Shown: positions 24,479 to 35,825 of the stretch, piece by piece
Layout: every line of letters starts with the position of its first letter
How positions within the stretch are numbered: the first letter of the stretch is position 1
Assembly: GCA_033961575.1 (NCBI GenBank)
Contig: CM066732.1
Location: 95,099,187-95,163,186 of the forward strand
DNA from: Aselliscus stoliczkanus
Taxonomy: Eukaryota; Chordata; Mammalia; Chiroptera; Hipposideridae
Reading direction: 5' to 3'
DNA length: 64,000 bases
Translations under genes and position numbers: made by a program
The notes under the pieces: generated by a model
The model's input: the letters and a program-made list of their open reading frames with translations, nothing else
Databases searched by the model: none
What the model was told of the DNA's origin: nothing

Positions 24479-24628
24479 GTATCTTCTCAAACTGTCCCAT
24501 GGGACTTTTATATCAACTTCAAGTTAAGGGAACGTTTAAATGAGGAGTGTGATCATTTGTGCAGCTATTATCAATACCAAGATGGCTGTATTGTTTGGCA
24601 CCAATATATAAACTGCTTCACCCTTCAG
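24479..24628 (+). CDS. BUB1B: BUB1B exon 19: pseudokinase N-lobe
   Basis: This exon of exactly 50 codons is phase 0 at both ends (acceptor TCTTACAG, donor CAG|GTTTGC). It encodes [20 protein letters not shown] and [20 protein letters not shown]. Because it is symmetric, skipping it would keep the frame while removing part of the kinase-like N-lobe. Confidence 0.95.
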
Positions 24629-25121
24629 GTTTGCAATAATATAAAAACATAAAATTTCAGGTTCTTAAGTAGAGAGATTTGTGCTCCAATTAGCAAAAGA
24701 ATTTAGTACATAGTACAAAATTCCTGTTAGTCTTCTAGAAATAGTCCAATTCATTATAAATTAAAAGCATTGATCATTTTCTTTTCCTAAGTTTTTTGAT
24801 CAAGAACCTCTTTTAATTTTTATTATGTCAATTTTCAAATATATACAAAAGTAGAGAGAATTGTGCAATTACGAAATCATCTAACTATGATCATCATCAG
24901 TTCAATGCCGCTCTTGTTTTAAATTCCTGAACTGATCCCTGCCATGTCTGGCTTTGATACTTGCTCTGTCTCTCAAATTGTGTTTTTACCTTTTAGAAAT
25001 TCCTTTTAAAATTTTGCCTGATAGCCAGACATGATGTACTGGGTAAAAGGAACTGCTGTAAATAGGGCTTTAGTAACGTGATAGATGTGAAGCATTCTAT
25101 AGTCCTGTGACTTACATTCAC

Positions 25122-25125
<4 letters not shown>

Positions 25126-25152
<27 letters not shown>

Positions 25153-25284
25153 GCTGAGCCATCCTGCTACCTGTTGGCAGCTCAGCGGCTGCTCAGCTCA
25201 GGCTGGGCATCGAACTGCTGTTGCTCAGAGCTCAGCTAGCACTCTTGAGCGAGCTCTTAACCAACTGAGCCACTCGGCCAACCC
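25126..25284 (-). mobile_element. Short type C SINE
   Basis: A long poly-T, then TAGCTGAGCCATCCTGC, TTGGCAGCTCAGC and an inverted GGGTTGGCCGAGTGGCTCAG head. The same subfamily occurs at 35670, 38369 and 49243. The flanking duplication TTACATT is approximate. Confidence 0.88.
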
Positions 25285-25608
25285 TGTTACATTTCTTTTA
25301 TAGTAAGGCTATGTCTGCACTCTGACACTAGTTTTTTTCTCTGCCCCTTACGTGGGAAAGGATGGCTAGAGTGGGCTCAGGTTGGGTTATTTCCCTTCCT
25401 GAGTGCAGGCCTTGTTAAGAACTGAGTGCCCTGGACTGTTTCAGAATGGTTCCCTTTCCCCTGCTCCTGCCACAGCACCAGGGCAGTTTTTCTCTGATAT
25501 TCACTGAGAGAATTTGGTCTAGCCCCTAAAGGTAAGACTCACAAAAGCATGGAGGTCCCTATGCTTATAGATCTTAGAAGAGTTATTGATTTTTCAGTCT
25601 GTTCAGCC

Positions 25609-25721
25609 TTTTTTTTTTTTTTTTTTTTGAGGGCAGTGTCACTGGCCCTCATATGTGGGACCCGAACCGGGGCCGCTGGCTTCCCAAGCCAGCACTTAAC
25701 CACCGCGCCACTCGGCCGGCC
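25609..25721 (-). mobile_element. Short tRNA-type SINE (type A)
   Basis: Poly-T, GAGGGCAGTGTCACTGGCCC, and an inverted head identical to the GGGCCGGCCGAGTGGCGCGG pattern. It is close to the apparent consensus and so probably young. Confidence 0.9.
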
Positions 25722-25997
25722 CTGGAATAAGGGTATTTTAAAACTACCATTTATAGAACACTTATTACAGGCCAGGTTCATCCTTGATGCTCTTCGTCAT
25801 TATTTCATTAAATCCCCACAAGCAATCTTACAGGAGAGCGGTGTTGTTAAAACTGGGGCAAAGACCCAACCTACAAAGGAGTCCTCGTTCTAGCAGAGAA
25901 CAAGGAAGAGTACAAAGCAGCAGTTAGCAAGGTGTTGAGTTGAAATGCAGTCACCCTAACTTAAGAAATAGTGAGTTTTTTGTCCTTCTTTTTGCAG

Positions 25998-26140
25998 GAT
26001 CTTTTTCAACACAGTGAATTTATTACCCATGAAATAACAGTGTTGATTGTTTATAACCTTTTGACAATAGTGGAGAAACTACACAAAGCAGAAATAGTCC
26101 ATGGTGACTTGAGTCCAAGGAGTCTGATTCTTAGAAACAG
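25998..26140 (+). CDS. BUB1B: BUB1B exon 20: pseudokinase catalytic-loop equivalent
   Basis: The exon has a TTTTTGCAG acceptor and an ACAG|GTCAGT donor. It encodes [14 protein letters not shown] and then [20 protein letters not shown] stands in place of the HRD catalytic loop, with Asp at 882 on the human scale, and [10 protein letters not shown] replaces the usual KxxN segment. The fold is retained, but catalysis is not expected. Confidence 0.96.
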
Positions 26141-26439
26141 GTCAGTCCTTTTCATTCTGTTACGGTTGTCAGCTTTCTCTCAAAACATGGATAGTTGCCA
26201 TTTTCTTTTGCCTTTTGATAAATGCCATATTGATGAACACAATATGTTAAGACAATATTTGCTACCTAAAAGTCAATAATCATTGGGAATATTTTAAATG
26301 AATTCAAAGAAAAAAACATATTGAAGAAATACATTAATGTAGAAAAAAGAATTAATCACTCTGAGTATTGTGATAATTCCTATCAAGAAGAGACATAACA
26401 TATGAATGTCTGAGGGAATGTGAAGTAGATTGTATAGTC

Positions 26440-26586
26440 TTTTTTTTTTTTTTAATTTGAAATGTCACCTTTTTTATTTATTTATTTTTTTGAGGGCAGT
26501 GTCACTGGCCCTCATATGTGGGACCTGAACCAGGGCCCGCTCGCTTCCCAAGCCAGCACTTAACCACCGCGCCACTCAGCCGGTCC
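26440..26586 (-). mobile_element. Short tRNA-type SINE (type A)
   Basis: A T-rich tail with TTTATTTATTTATT units, GAGGGCAGTGTCACTGGCCC and an inverted GGACCGGCTGAGTGGCGCG head, 300 bp downstream of exon 20. Confidence 0.88.
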
Positions 26587-27741
26587 TGTCTTTCTTTGAA
26601 TGTGGCCAGTGCAGATCTATCAAATACGCTAGTGAAACCGAGGTGCTGCTCAGTTCCAAAGACCAACCCTTAAGTCAGGCCAAATTGAGGCACTTGCCAA
26701 GAGGAATGGGTAAAGCCAGAGAACAACTGCAAACTAGGCTAAGAAAAGGGGCTTAGTGCTCATATTAAACCCATCTTAGCCATGAGGTTCAAGGGGTAAG
26801 CACAGAGAAGAAAATAAGAAATGAAGCCTGAATACTAAAAACTGAGAAAATATAAAAAAACATTAAGGCATCCCACAATTTTTGTTTTATGAAAGGATTG
26901 GAGGACCAGCACACCCTTTTAATGATTATTTGTCTCATGGTATTTGAGTAAAGTGATCTGGTTCAAAGATGCTTTGCCTGCCCCAACCCTGTGTCTACCC
27001 CAACCTGGGGTAAGCAGTTAACTTTTCCTCTGAGGTCATTGGTGTACACTAAAAGCTGCCATCATTCTTTACACTTCCCCTGACTGCGTAATCTGTAAGA
27101 GGAGACTGAATTAGACTCTAAGCTATAGTTGACATAAAAATGAAAAGAACCCTCAGTGTATTTCTGCAATTATATCCAAAAGAACTAGAGCCTCCCACTT
27201 TCTTTCCTGAGATAGCAGAATCCTAAAGCATTCCCAGCATCATAGAGCAGCATTTCTTACCCAGGGCGCCAGAGGTATTTTGGATGAGAGAATTCTTTGT
27301 GCAAGTCTGTTCCAAGCATTTCACGATGTTTTATACCTCTATTCCCCCATAACTCCGCCCACCCCACCCAATTAAATGCAAATTATATTCCCCCCGCCAT
27401 TGTGACCATCAAAAATCCCTCCTCCCCCCATGTGTGTCCAGATGTGAGAACCCCAGGTATAGTTTTTATTTTCACCCTATTTCACGACACTGAAAGTTCA
27501 GAGGATAGTGCTCAGGTTCTCAAGGGCTACGGAAATTATAAGCAAAGGGCTATTCTAAGGCTTTTAAGGATTAGGCATTTGTGTTCTATGTAGTCAGATA
27601 TGCCTTCTCTGTTACCAGAGGACTCCAGGAAAAGGGATGTTGCCTTTTACTTTGTCACAACCTATCAAATTTGATAGGAAATTTCATATAGATTCACAAG
27701 GAATTAAAAGAGCCTTTTGAAATCATTGAATGCAATTTCTA

Positions 27742-27826
27742 TATAGGGTTGTTGGAAAAGTCATGACGCATTTTTGCAACAAAAAATATAGAAAAAGTAT
27801 GTCATGACTTTTCCAACAGCCCAATA
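27742..27826. mobile_element. Palindromic MITE, 85 bp
   Basis: The left arm TATAGGGTTGTTGGAAAAGT with the bases that follow is nearly the perfect inverse of the right arm GTCATGACTTTTCCAACAGC, with TA at both edges. The transcript could fold into one long hairpin. It resembles short mariner-derived MITEs. Confidence 0.8.
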
Positions 27827-27988
27827 TTTGTGAGGAAAGTGAGATCTAAAAATATGGAATGTCTTACCCATGGTTACGTTGAATGGCCAGTTAGAGAGCT
27901 AGGAAACCTTCCTTTTTCTTTTTATTAACCTAAGAAACATTTTTCCTACCTCTCCCAAGTTTTAAAAATACCTGGGAATTATAGTTTT

Positions 27989-28119
27989 TGTTTTGTTTTT
28001 TTTAATACTTATTTTTTATTTTTCTGAGGGCAGTGTCACTGACCCTCATATGTGGGATCCGAACTGGGGCCGCTAGCATCCCAAGCCAGCTCTTAACCAC
28101 TGCGCCACTCGGTCGGCCC
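27989..28119 (-). mobile_element. Short tRNA-type SINE (type A)
   Basis: A perfect 19-bp duplication ACCTGGGAATTATAGTTTT (27970-27988, 28120-28138) frames a T-rich tail, GAGGGCAGTGTCACTGACCC and an inverted GGGCCGACCGAGTGGCGCAG head. The duplication is among the longest in the window. Confidence 0.93.
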
Positions 28120-28545
28120 ACCTGGGAATTATAGTTTTATGATGGCCAATTGTTGTATCTTGTGTCAAGGAAAAATGGGAGCAAATATAAATTCTAAAGT
28201 AAAATAGATCTTTCTGTGCTGTGGAAGTATGTGATGGGGTTAGTCAAAGCCTGTATTTAGGAATGTAGGACCTGCCACTAATGTCAATCAGGGATTTGAG
28301 GGAAATAACAGAAAAGCAGAAAAACAAAAGGAATATAAAAACCATTCTTGCCACTCACATAAATAGTTCCTATGTCTCTTTGAACAGTAGCTTTATTGCA
28401 TAGAATAGATAAACCCAAGGAAAATAAATTAATAAGTAGTGAATTAGTGTTACAAAGTTTTTTGTTGTTGTGTTTTAAGGAAATAAGGGTTGGAATAAGA
28501 GTAAGATAGAACATGGTATTCATTTAATAGAACCAGGATAGTTTA

Positions 28546-28621
28546 TATTGGGTTGTCAGAAATGATGTATTTTTTCTGTTTTTCGTTGAAAAAATGTCAT
28601 AACTTTTCAGACAACCCAATA
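28546..28621. mobile_element. Second palindromic MITE of the same family, 76 bp
   Basis: The TATTGGGTTGTC left arm and GACAACCCAATA right arm are exact inverse copies at the tips, with near-complementary interiors. The arms match those of the MITE at 27742 (GGGTTGT and GAAAAGT-ATGAC core), so both belong to one family. Confidence 0.8.
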
Positions 28622-29157
28622 GTATAGGTAGCACTTTACCAAAAACCAACCTTATGTAGTTTTCAATTAAACTCTGGAAGAGAAGAATCTGAGTGACACT
28701 TGGAAAACCTAATCTATAATAGTAAACAAGAAAGGCTATGACACCTGTAAAAGCTTAATTTCTTCCATGGTAACTGTGTATAAATCATTGTTCATATATG
28801 TGTTATTGTGTACAGTACAAGGCATTACAAGGCACAGGCCTACATTCTACTTCTAGTACTTACTTTATATAACGTGGAAACTTGATGAATGTTCTGTGGT
28901 GGCCATGCACTAGATACACAGTATTTTGTGTCACTAACCTACTATATTATAAATCTTGACATTCCCCACTTGGGCGGATACTGTCACTGGTCTCACAGGT
29001 GCATTTTCAAAGCTAACCACTGGAGGGAGCTGTTGACATAGCGAAGACACACCTGCAGCACCTCTTTTTCTTTTTTCTTTTTTTTTTTTTGAGACCAGCT
29101 ATGCAGCTTGTTTCATGGCCTGTGTTTATTGTCTCTTTCTCCTAAATCTGGGCTTAG

Positions 29158-29329
29158 CATCCACGATCCATATGACAGTAATAAGAGCAATCAAGCTTTG
29201 AACATAGTGGACTTCTCCTACAGCGTCGACCTTAGGGTACAGCCAGACGTCTTCACCCTCAGCGGCTTTCGGACTGTACGGATCCTGGAAGGACAAAAGA
29301 GCCTGGCTAACTGTTCTTCTCCCTACCAG
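29158..29329 (+). CDS. BUB1B: BUB1B exon 21: DFG-equivalent segment
   Basis: The exon has a GGGCTTAG acceptor and a CCAG|GTAAGT donor. It encodes [20 protein letters not shown] with Asp at 911; DFS replaces the kinase DFG. It continues [20 protein letters not shown]. The codon across the exon 20/21 junction is AG|C, Ser, where I recall Arg in human (position 893). Confidence 0.96.
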
Positions 29330-30082
29330 GTAAGTGTCAAACAAGCCTGAGGAAATAAGGAGAGCGTTTCTCAGTCTTTCTTAGCTAAATAGGCTATGAA
29401 AGCTAGTGTTTACTGGTATTCTTTCTCCTGGAATAGATGACCTAGTTTTCAAATATCATTAAGTCAAGCAAAATGTACCATTTTTCTGTCACAACACAAG
29501 AATATAGCCGTACACGTGCAGACACATGACTAACTCAGTAACCTGTCAGGGCCACTTCTATCACTTACCTACATAGTCTTTATAAGTCATTTTCTGTGGT
29601 CTTCGCTGTAAAATAAGGAAAACAGTATGCTCTATGTACATACGGATTGTTGTGAAGATTAAATTAAATAATGTTTATTAAAAAACATTAGGACAAATGT
29701 AAAGTGTTTTATATGGTGGCATTATATGCAAAGCTCTGGACATAATGGCATTTGCTGATTGAATATATAGCGTGAACCTGGACTAGTCGTGTGAACCACA
29801 TTTAGGTCACAGGTGGAATCCATGCAAATTCAGTAGGTCTACAAATTTGAATTTGACAGTCCAGATACTTTTATCTTTTCTTAAAGATAATTCCTAGAGT
29901 TGGCTCTATCAATCACTCCTTTGGGGAGCTTCCCCCTTAACTGTAAGGGTAAGTAACAGTTCTACTGAAATAGATGTCATAAAATAAACTTAGGTAATCA
30001 CTGTAGTATCTTTTACTTCCTACATAAATAAGTTGCCTTGGTAGTAGCAGAGAATTATTTTAGCTGATGGTGCTTTTTGTGA

Positions 30083-30196
<114 letters not shown>

Positions 30197-31571
30197 TAAG
30201 TATTGGTGATTTCAGGGTCTTTATCTGTCCAAATAATGTTCTCTTCGGTGCTCTCTCAGCTTTGGCAGCCTTAGTTTTCTTAGTACAAATGCCATGATTC
30301 CATTCATTTCAGCCAGTTTTTGTTAGAGTATCAGTGAAACACCTAGTGCAGAAATAAAGGAATTGGTAATTAAGAATACGAAACTATTCAGCATATCATT
30401 CTGGACCTAGATGTGTTGTAAAGACTGCAATTATAGTATTGCAGTCTCTCAATTTAGAAGTGCTAGTAGAAACATTTTATGAGAATAATTTTCTAACCAA
30501 TTGGTGTTAGTCTTATACCCCTTTTTAATAGCTATTGTTATCAAAAGTTAATAAGCATCTGTTGAAGAAAGTTAAATTTCTAAATTACATACTAATTGTA
30601 GGGTATTATTTATTTATTGAATGGGTGGAACCAACGCAAAGAATCTTCTTAATAAGAACTGCTTGGTCTGAGCACCTTAGTATTCCCTCAAACCTGCTCA
30701 TAAAACATATTAAATACCCCATGTTCCACTTTAGTTTATCAGAGCTAATAACTTCCCAGAATAAGTTTACCAATCCATCACTTATTGGTATGTTCTTTGG
30801 TTAAACGAAAAAAAGCCAGCATTGAAGATTTAACACCCCTTTTCCATTCCCCCCTCCCAACAATCAAATTGTATTTTTTTCTTTATTAAATTCAGAATAT
30901 GTCCAGTCTTGTCTCTAACATGTACTTTAAAAAAATAAGCTTGAAATATAACATAAGACATATAAGATTGATTTGGTATCCCCAGTTAGTTGTGGTCCTA
31001 GGTGGGTCTTGAACACATACTGAAACAGGTGAGGCCAGCTGGGGTCTCGTAATAGCTCTGCCTTACACACTAATGGAAGCTTCTCTGATTTAAAAAAAAA
31101 AAAAAAAAGTACAAACATCATAGACTGAAGTGGTAGTTACTTCAGTCAAGCTTAGGGTTCTCAGAATTGTGAAGATAATAAACTTCTGGGTTGGGGAAGA
31201 GAGCTGTAGTTTTTCTAATGACCTGGACTTTAGGAAAATTAGAGGAGAGGAGACAAAATTTATTTTTCTTCTATTTGCAAAAGAGAAGTGCTGTTTCTTA
31301 GTACACTGAGGAAATTTATACATTTAGATAAAAGACTTTTTTGCCCCTTTATGTACACTGTATTATGGCTTTTCCCACTATGGTAGTCCCTTTTTTTTTC
31401 TTTAGTACCCCGTTGGGCTTTCAAAGGAGTACTTGAATAATCTGTAATCCTAGAATTCTAAACATTACCTTAAATCATCTTGGTACATAACTATACCACT
31501 GAGTTAAATACAGAAAGAATTTTAACTCTTAAATGCCTAATCTTGATGGAAATGGTTTTATATATTTTTAG

Positions 31572-31803
31572 GCTAAAAGATGGTGAATTGTGGAATAAAT
31601 TCTTTGTGCGGATTCTGAATGCCAGTGATGAGTCCACAGTGTCTGTTCTGAGGGAACTTGCAGCAGAAATGAATGGGGTGTTTGACACCACATTCCAGAG
31701 TCACCTGAACAAAGCTTTATGGAAGGTAGGGAAGGTAATTGGTCCTGAGGCTTTGCTCTTCCTGCGAGATAGGCAGTCAAGTCTCTCACAGATTCCTGCC
31801 TAA
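31572..31803 (+). CDS. BUB1B: BUB1B last coding exon with extended C-terminus
   Basis: The exon has a TATTTTTAG acceptor. It encodes [18 protein letters not shown], then [17 protein letters not shown], and stops at TAA 31801-31803. After ALLF the frame continues [13 protein letters not shown] before the stop, whereas human BubR1 as I recall it ends ALLFQ at residue 1050; this protein would be 12 residues longer (about 1062). The added tail is Ser-rich and has no recognised motif. Confidence 0.95.
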
Positions 31804-32130
31804 ACCAGTGGTTCTGTTGTGGAACACTGGGCTTATATATGCTATAAAGTCTAATTTAGGACACATTTAATACACTATCAACACTTTTCTACTTTTTGGC
31901 AGAGGTATATTTCTAGATAACTGGCATTTTTCACACAGCAGTGTATCTACACTTGGCTTTGTCTAACTTTAACAAAGAACTGTTTTATTCTACGTGGATT
32001 TCATGTGAATGGGTACTTTGTTGTCATTTACCACATTTGTCTGTACTATTTTCCCCTTTTGTAATTTGTGACATGTACCCTTATGATCACTATGTATTTT
32101 GTAAATAATAAAATAGTATTTGTTAAATTT
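31804..32130 (+). other. BUB1B: BUB1B 3' UTR
   Basis: This is AT-rich sequence between the TAA stop and the cleavage region, about 325 bases, with no interspersed repeat that I recognise. The exact cleavage site is inferred from the signal at 32107 and the U/GU-rich tract that follows it. Confidence 0.8.
32107..32112 (+). terminator. BUB1B: BUB1B polyadenylation signal AATAAA
   Basis: A canonical AATAAA lies about 300 bases after the stop codon, followed within 15-35 bases by T- and GT-rich sequence (TTTGTTAAATTTGTGCTTCT) that fits a downstream element. It is the first AATAAA after the stop in this region. Confidence 0.85.
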
Positions 32131-34458
32131 GTGCTTCTAACATCTCATCTACTTTTTGCCTACTAAGATTTTTTAAAAATGGCTTGATTTTTGCAGACAG
32201 GAGCTATTTTACCATGGAAATTTATATATATATCCTAGATTTGGAACTGTTAGGATAATAACCTTCCTGAGCTTCCATTAAATGGTCTAGATTGAAAAGT
32301 AAGTAGATAAAATGATTTACACAAGGCCAAATTTCCTTAAATTTCAAGTGGCAATATTGTTTATGTTTTCATTATATTTTAATGTTTTTATTTTTTATCC
32401 ACCAAGCCCCTTGGTCTATTTAAATAATCTAGTGGTGCTGCTGCTGCTGGGTCTCTTGATTAGGATTGAGGCTGTTAGACAGGAAAAGAGCAGGCTTTGA
32501 ATGGGGTTTAGCAACCTTTCAGAAATGGAACCATCGCCATTCTGTTACAGTGACTTGGGGGCAAGGGTTATGAAGTAATAGAAGGGGGTTCCATTGTTTG
32601 GAAGTTTGAAGAGGCAGAAGGTCAGAATAAAAAGGTAGCTTTGAAGTACGGAATAATTTGGGAGAGAATAGGTCTAGGTGAAGTATTGAACCCCTAAATG
32701 GAATCACCAACTACACCTGGCCTTGGGGACAGGGAAGAAAACTGGTAAAAAGGGCACTGAAAATGATCTATTTCATATCTAAATAATCAAAATTATCAAA
32801 TATGCCTCCATGCTGGTACCTGATTTTTTTTTTTTTAAACTCTATTTGTCACTGTTACTACTCTTAAGATTGCTGGAAAGCAGAAAATTCTAAGTATATC
32901 TCAACTAAAAATAATTAAGCATATATAGCTGAAGCACTGAAACACGACTTGGATCTGAAAAATAATCAACTTAGAAATTCTTGCTCTTAACCAAAATACA
33001 ACTCTTGAAACATTTTCATGTTTGCTTCTACAACTAATATATAAAATTATGTATCTGCATTTTTTATGTAATTGAGCTCTTCTATCCCTCTGCTCTCCTC
33101 ATTTCTCAGTGCACCGCTTTGACATATAAAGCTATTACTTTGAGGCTGAATGATAAATCTGGTTTCTTTCTTCTTAAGATAGGCTCAGCTACCACCTAGT
33201 GACTTCTTCAGCAGCCTTGACAGCAAGACTGACAAACTGCTCTGTGGATAAAACTTTGTTTCTGAAAGTCCATTCTGAGGAGATGGAGAAGAATCTGAGG
33301 AAGCTAATTTGTTAGAGACCTTGCAACTATTTTGCCACCTCTCCCTCCATGTAGGGAAGAAAACAGTACCTTACCAGATTGGACCTATGACGTCTTAGTT
33401 TTTTCTTTGCCTAAGCATAAAACCACAAAGCAGGCACATTTCCATTAACCTTAAATTATATTTTATACTTGTTTGTTTGGGAAAAAGAAGCCTCTGTTTT
33501 TTGGCAGAAGTTTCAGATGACTTTTATTTCTTGTCTCACTAAGGCAGTAATAGCATAATGATGGACCTGGGGGGAAAAACAGCTGAAGAAAACAGGATTT
33601 TCACTTTTGTTTGAAAAGAGACCATGGAATACATAATGCCTCACCATTCACAAAGTGTGCGTCCACTAATCTTCTGCCACTGTAAGAGCCTTCAGTTTAC
33701 CCTCCTGTGACGGTCACATAAGAAACCGTCCACCCAAGTCCCAGTGCTCTAAGTGATGCTGAACCTGAATCTGGAAATAAAGACATTTCCTGTAACAGTA
33801 GGACCTGAGACTGTTAGTTGAGCTATTATCAAGGTAGATAAGAAAGCCTTTCAGGGGGTTAGCACAAGGCTCTTTGAAATGACTTGTTGATGTGTTTAGG
33901 CTAAAGTGTTTAAGCAAAGAAATGCACCTTTTTATTGCCAACAGAAAATGAGGAATTCTTCATCCAACTGCACCAACTCTTTCTAATATGCCAAAATTTG
34001 CTTCCAATCTGGCTCCTAAAATAAAGACTTCCCTAGTGAGGAAAATACATTTAAAAAAAATTTTTTTTTTAATATGGCAAATTTCAATTTTAATGAAGTT
34101 CATGGTTCCACCAAAGATGCAAGAAGCCATAAATATTTAATAGGATAAAGTTAGCATTTCAAATCAGTACGGGAAAAGATGGGTTATATTCAATAACTGG
34201 CATTGAAACAATGGGCTAGAGTTTGGACTTTGTCACCAGTGTTCCACCACTAGGTCGTACAGCCCCTCCATACATATTATAAAAGCTCCCCCCCTCCCCC
34301 AGTGGACTCAGCACCTCTCAGCACACCATAGCTTGACTGGATTTCAGCCCCTACGTACTCTTCAGCCTGGCCCCTTGCGTAGTGAATAAATTGTGTAGCC
34401 ATGTGCTATGGCCTTTGCCCGTTTTACTGCTCATCCGCAAAACAATTTTAGATAGATC
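32131..34458. other. Intergenic sequence after BUB1B
   Basis: I see no exon and no clear young repeat. It is mostly AT-rich unique sequence. A TATAAAA/AATAAA arrangement near 34278-34390 is discussed in the findings. Confidence 0.5.
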
Positions 34459-34472
34459 AAAAATGTTAATGT

Positions 34473-34572
34473 GGTCGGCCAAGTGGCGTGGTGGTTAAGC
34501 ACTGGCTTGGGAAGCCAGCGGCCCCGGTTCGGGTCCCACATATGAGGGCCAGTGACACTGCCCTCAAAAAAA
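34473..34572 (+). mobile_element. Short tRNA-type SINE (type A)
   Basis: GGTCGGCCAAGTGGCGTGG head and an ACACTGCCCTC poly-A end. AAAAATGTTAATGT is duplicated at 34459-34472 and 34573-34586. Confidence 0.92.
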
Positions 34573-34829
34573 AAAAATGTTAATGTAAAAAAATGAAAAT
34601 ATAAACTACTATATGACTTTGTAATCTTGTCTGTGGGACATAAACCCAAGATATAAACAAAAAGATTGCTATTTATTACTATAGTAGATAAAATCTAACA
34701 TGGCCACCTGTCTCGCCCCTCTAGAAGAAAAACAACAAAAAACCATAAACTCAAACTAGGAAAAATTACTTGCAAGCGTTATTTGCATCATCTTTCACTT
34801 GCATTATCCCAAGGTCTTTTTAACTGGTC

Positions 34830-35330
34830 TCTATGCCTCTCCCACCCCTCCCCCTCCAGGTGTATATGACGCCTCCACTGGCATCCCATCTCACATGTCA
34901 CAAAATCGAAAGACCTTATCATCATTGACAAGACTGCTCCAGATCTGACCCCGCTATTTCCTAACTCTTTTCCATTCTAGTCTGTCCACCTCCTTGCTGC
35001 TCCTCAAACATGCCAGCCAGTTTCTCTCTGTACAGCCTTTTTGGCCTTGTCATTTCTCCTGCCTGGAATAATGTTCTTTCTTGGGTTTTGATTCCTCCCG
35101 TCTCTTCAGGTGTCTTCTCAGATCTCCATTTTATCAGACTTATGGCCAGACTTTCCTGGCCACTGTACAAAATAGCATCCCCCAGACACATGGCTGTTAT
35201 TTTCTATCCCTCTTTACCCTGCTTTATGTTTTCCCTTGTCACCACCTCACACATGTACTCCTGAATCCCACTATTGGAATTGTACACGTGTACTCCTGAA
35301 TCCCACTATTACAATTGAAGCTCCTTAAGG
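34830..35330 (+). repeat. Ancient LINE-2-like repeat
   Basis: Pyrimidine-rich sequence with phrases such as TTGCTGCTCCTCAAACATGC, CTGCCTGGAATAATGTTCT and TATCCCTCTTTACCCTGCTT, the same old family as 8700-11230. Its 3' part contains the local 35-bp duplication noted next. Confidence 0.5.
35249..35318 (+). repeat. Local 35-bp tandem duplication
   Basis: TGTACTCCTGAATCCCACTA occurs twice at a spacing of exactly 35 bases, with near-identical flanks (ACACATG versus ACACGTG). Confidence 0.9.
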
Positions 35331-35353
35331 TAAAGGATTTACTTTGTTTCCTG

Positions 35354-35476
35354 GTTTTTTTGTTTTTTTGTTTTTGTTTTTTGAGGGCAGTGTCATTGGC
35401 CCTCATATGTGGGACCCAAACCGGGGCCGCTGGCTTCTCAAGCCAGCGCTTAACCACCTCGCCACTCGGCCAGCTT
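35354..35476 (-). mobile_element. Short tRNA-type SINE (type A)
   Basis: A T/G-rich tail, GAGGGCAGTGTCATTGGCCC and an inverted GCTGGCCGAGTGGCGAGG head. TTTGTTTCCTG is duplicated (35343-35353, 35477-35487). Confidence 0.9.
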
Positions 35477-35669
35477 TTTGTTTCCTGTTTTAACCCCAGA
35501 GCCTCAGACGAGTGCTTGAATGAGTAAAATATGACAAAGCACTATCTTACCTAAAGTATAAAAAAACTCTTTAAAAAATTGAAAACCAGTAGAAATAGAC
35601 AAAGGATCCTGAACAACCCACAGAAATATTTTAATGGCCAGCACACATGAGGTGTTCACCATCATTCTT

Positions 35670-35809
35670 TTTTTTTTAGCTGAGCCATCCTGCCACCTGT
35701 TGGCAGCTCAACGGCAACTCAGCTCGGGCTGGCCTCAAACAGCTGTTGCTCAGAGCTCAGCTCGCACTCTTGAGCGAGCTCCTAACCAACTGAGCCACTC
35801 GGCCGGCCC
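35670..35809 (-). mobile_element. Short type C SINE
   Basis: TTTAGCTGAGCCATCCTGCC through an inverted GGGCCGGCCGAGTGGCTCAG head, with a perfect 16-bp duplication GTTCACCATCATTCTT (35654-35669, 35810-35825). Confidence 0.93.
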
Positions 35810-35825
35810 GTTCACCATCATTCTT

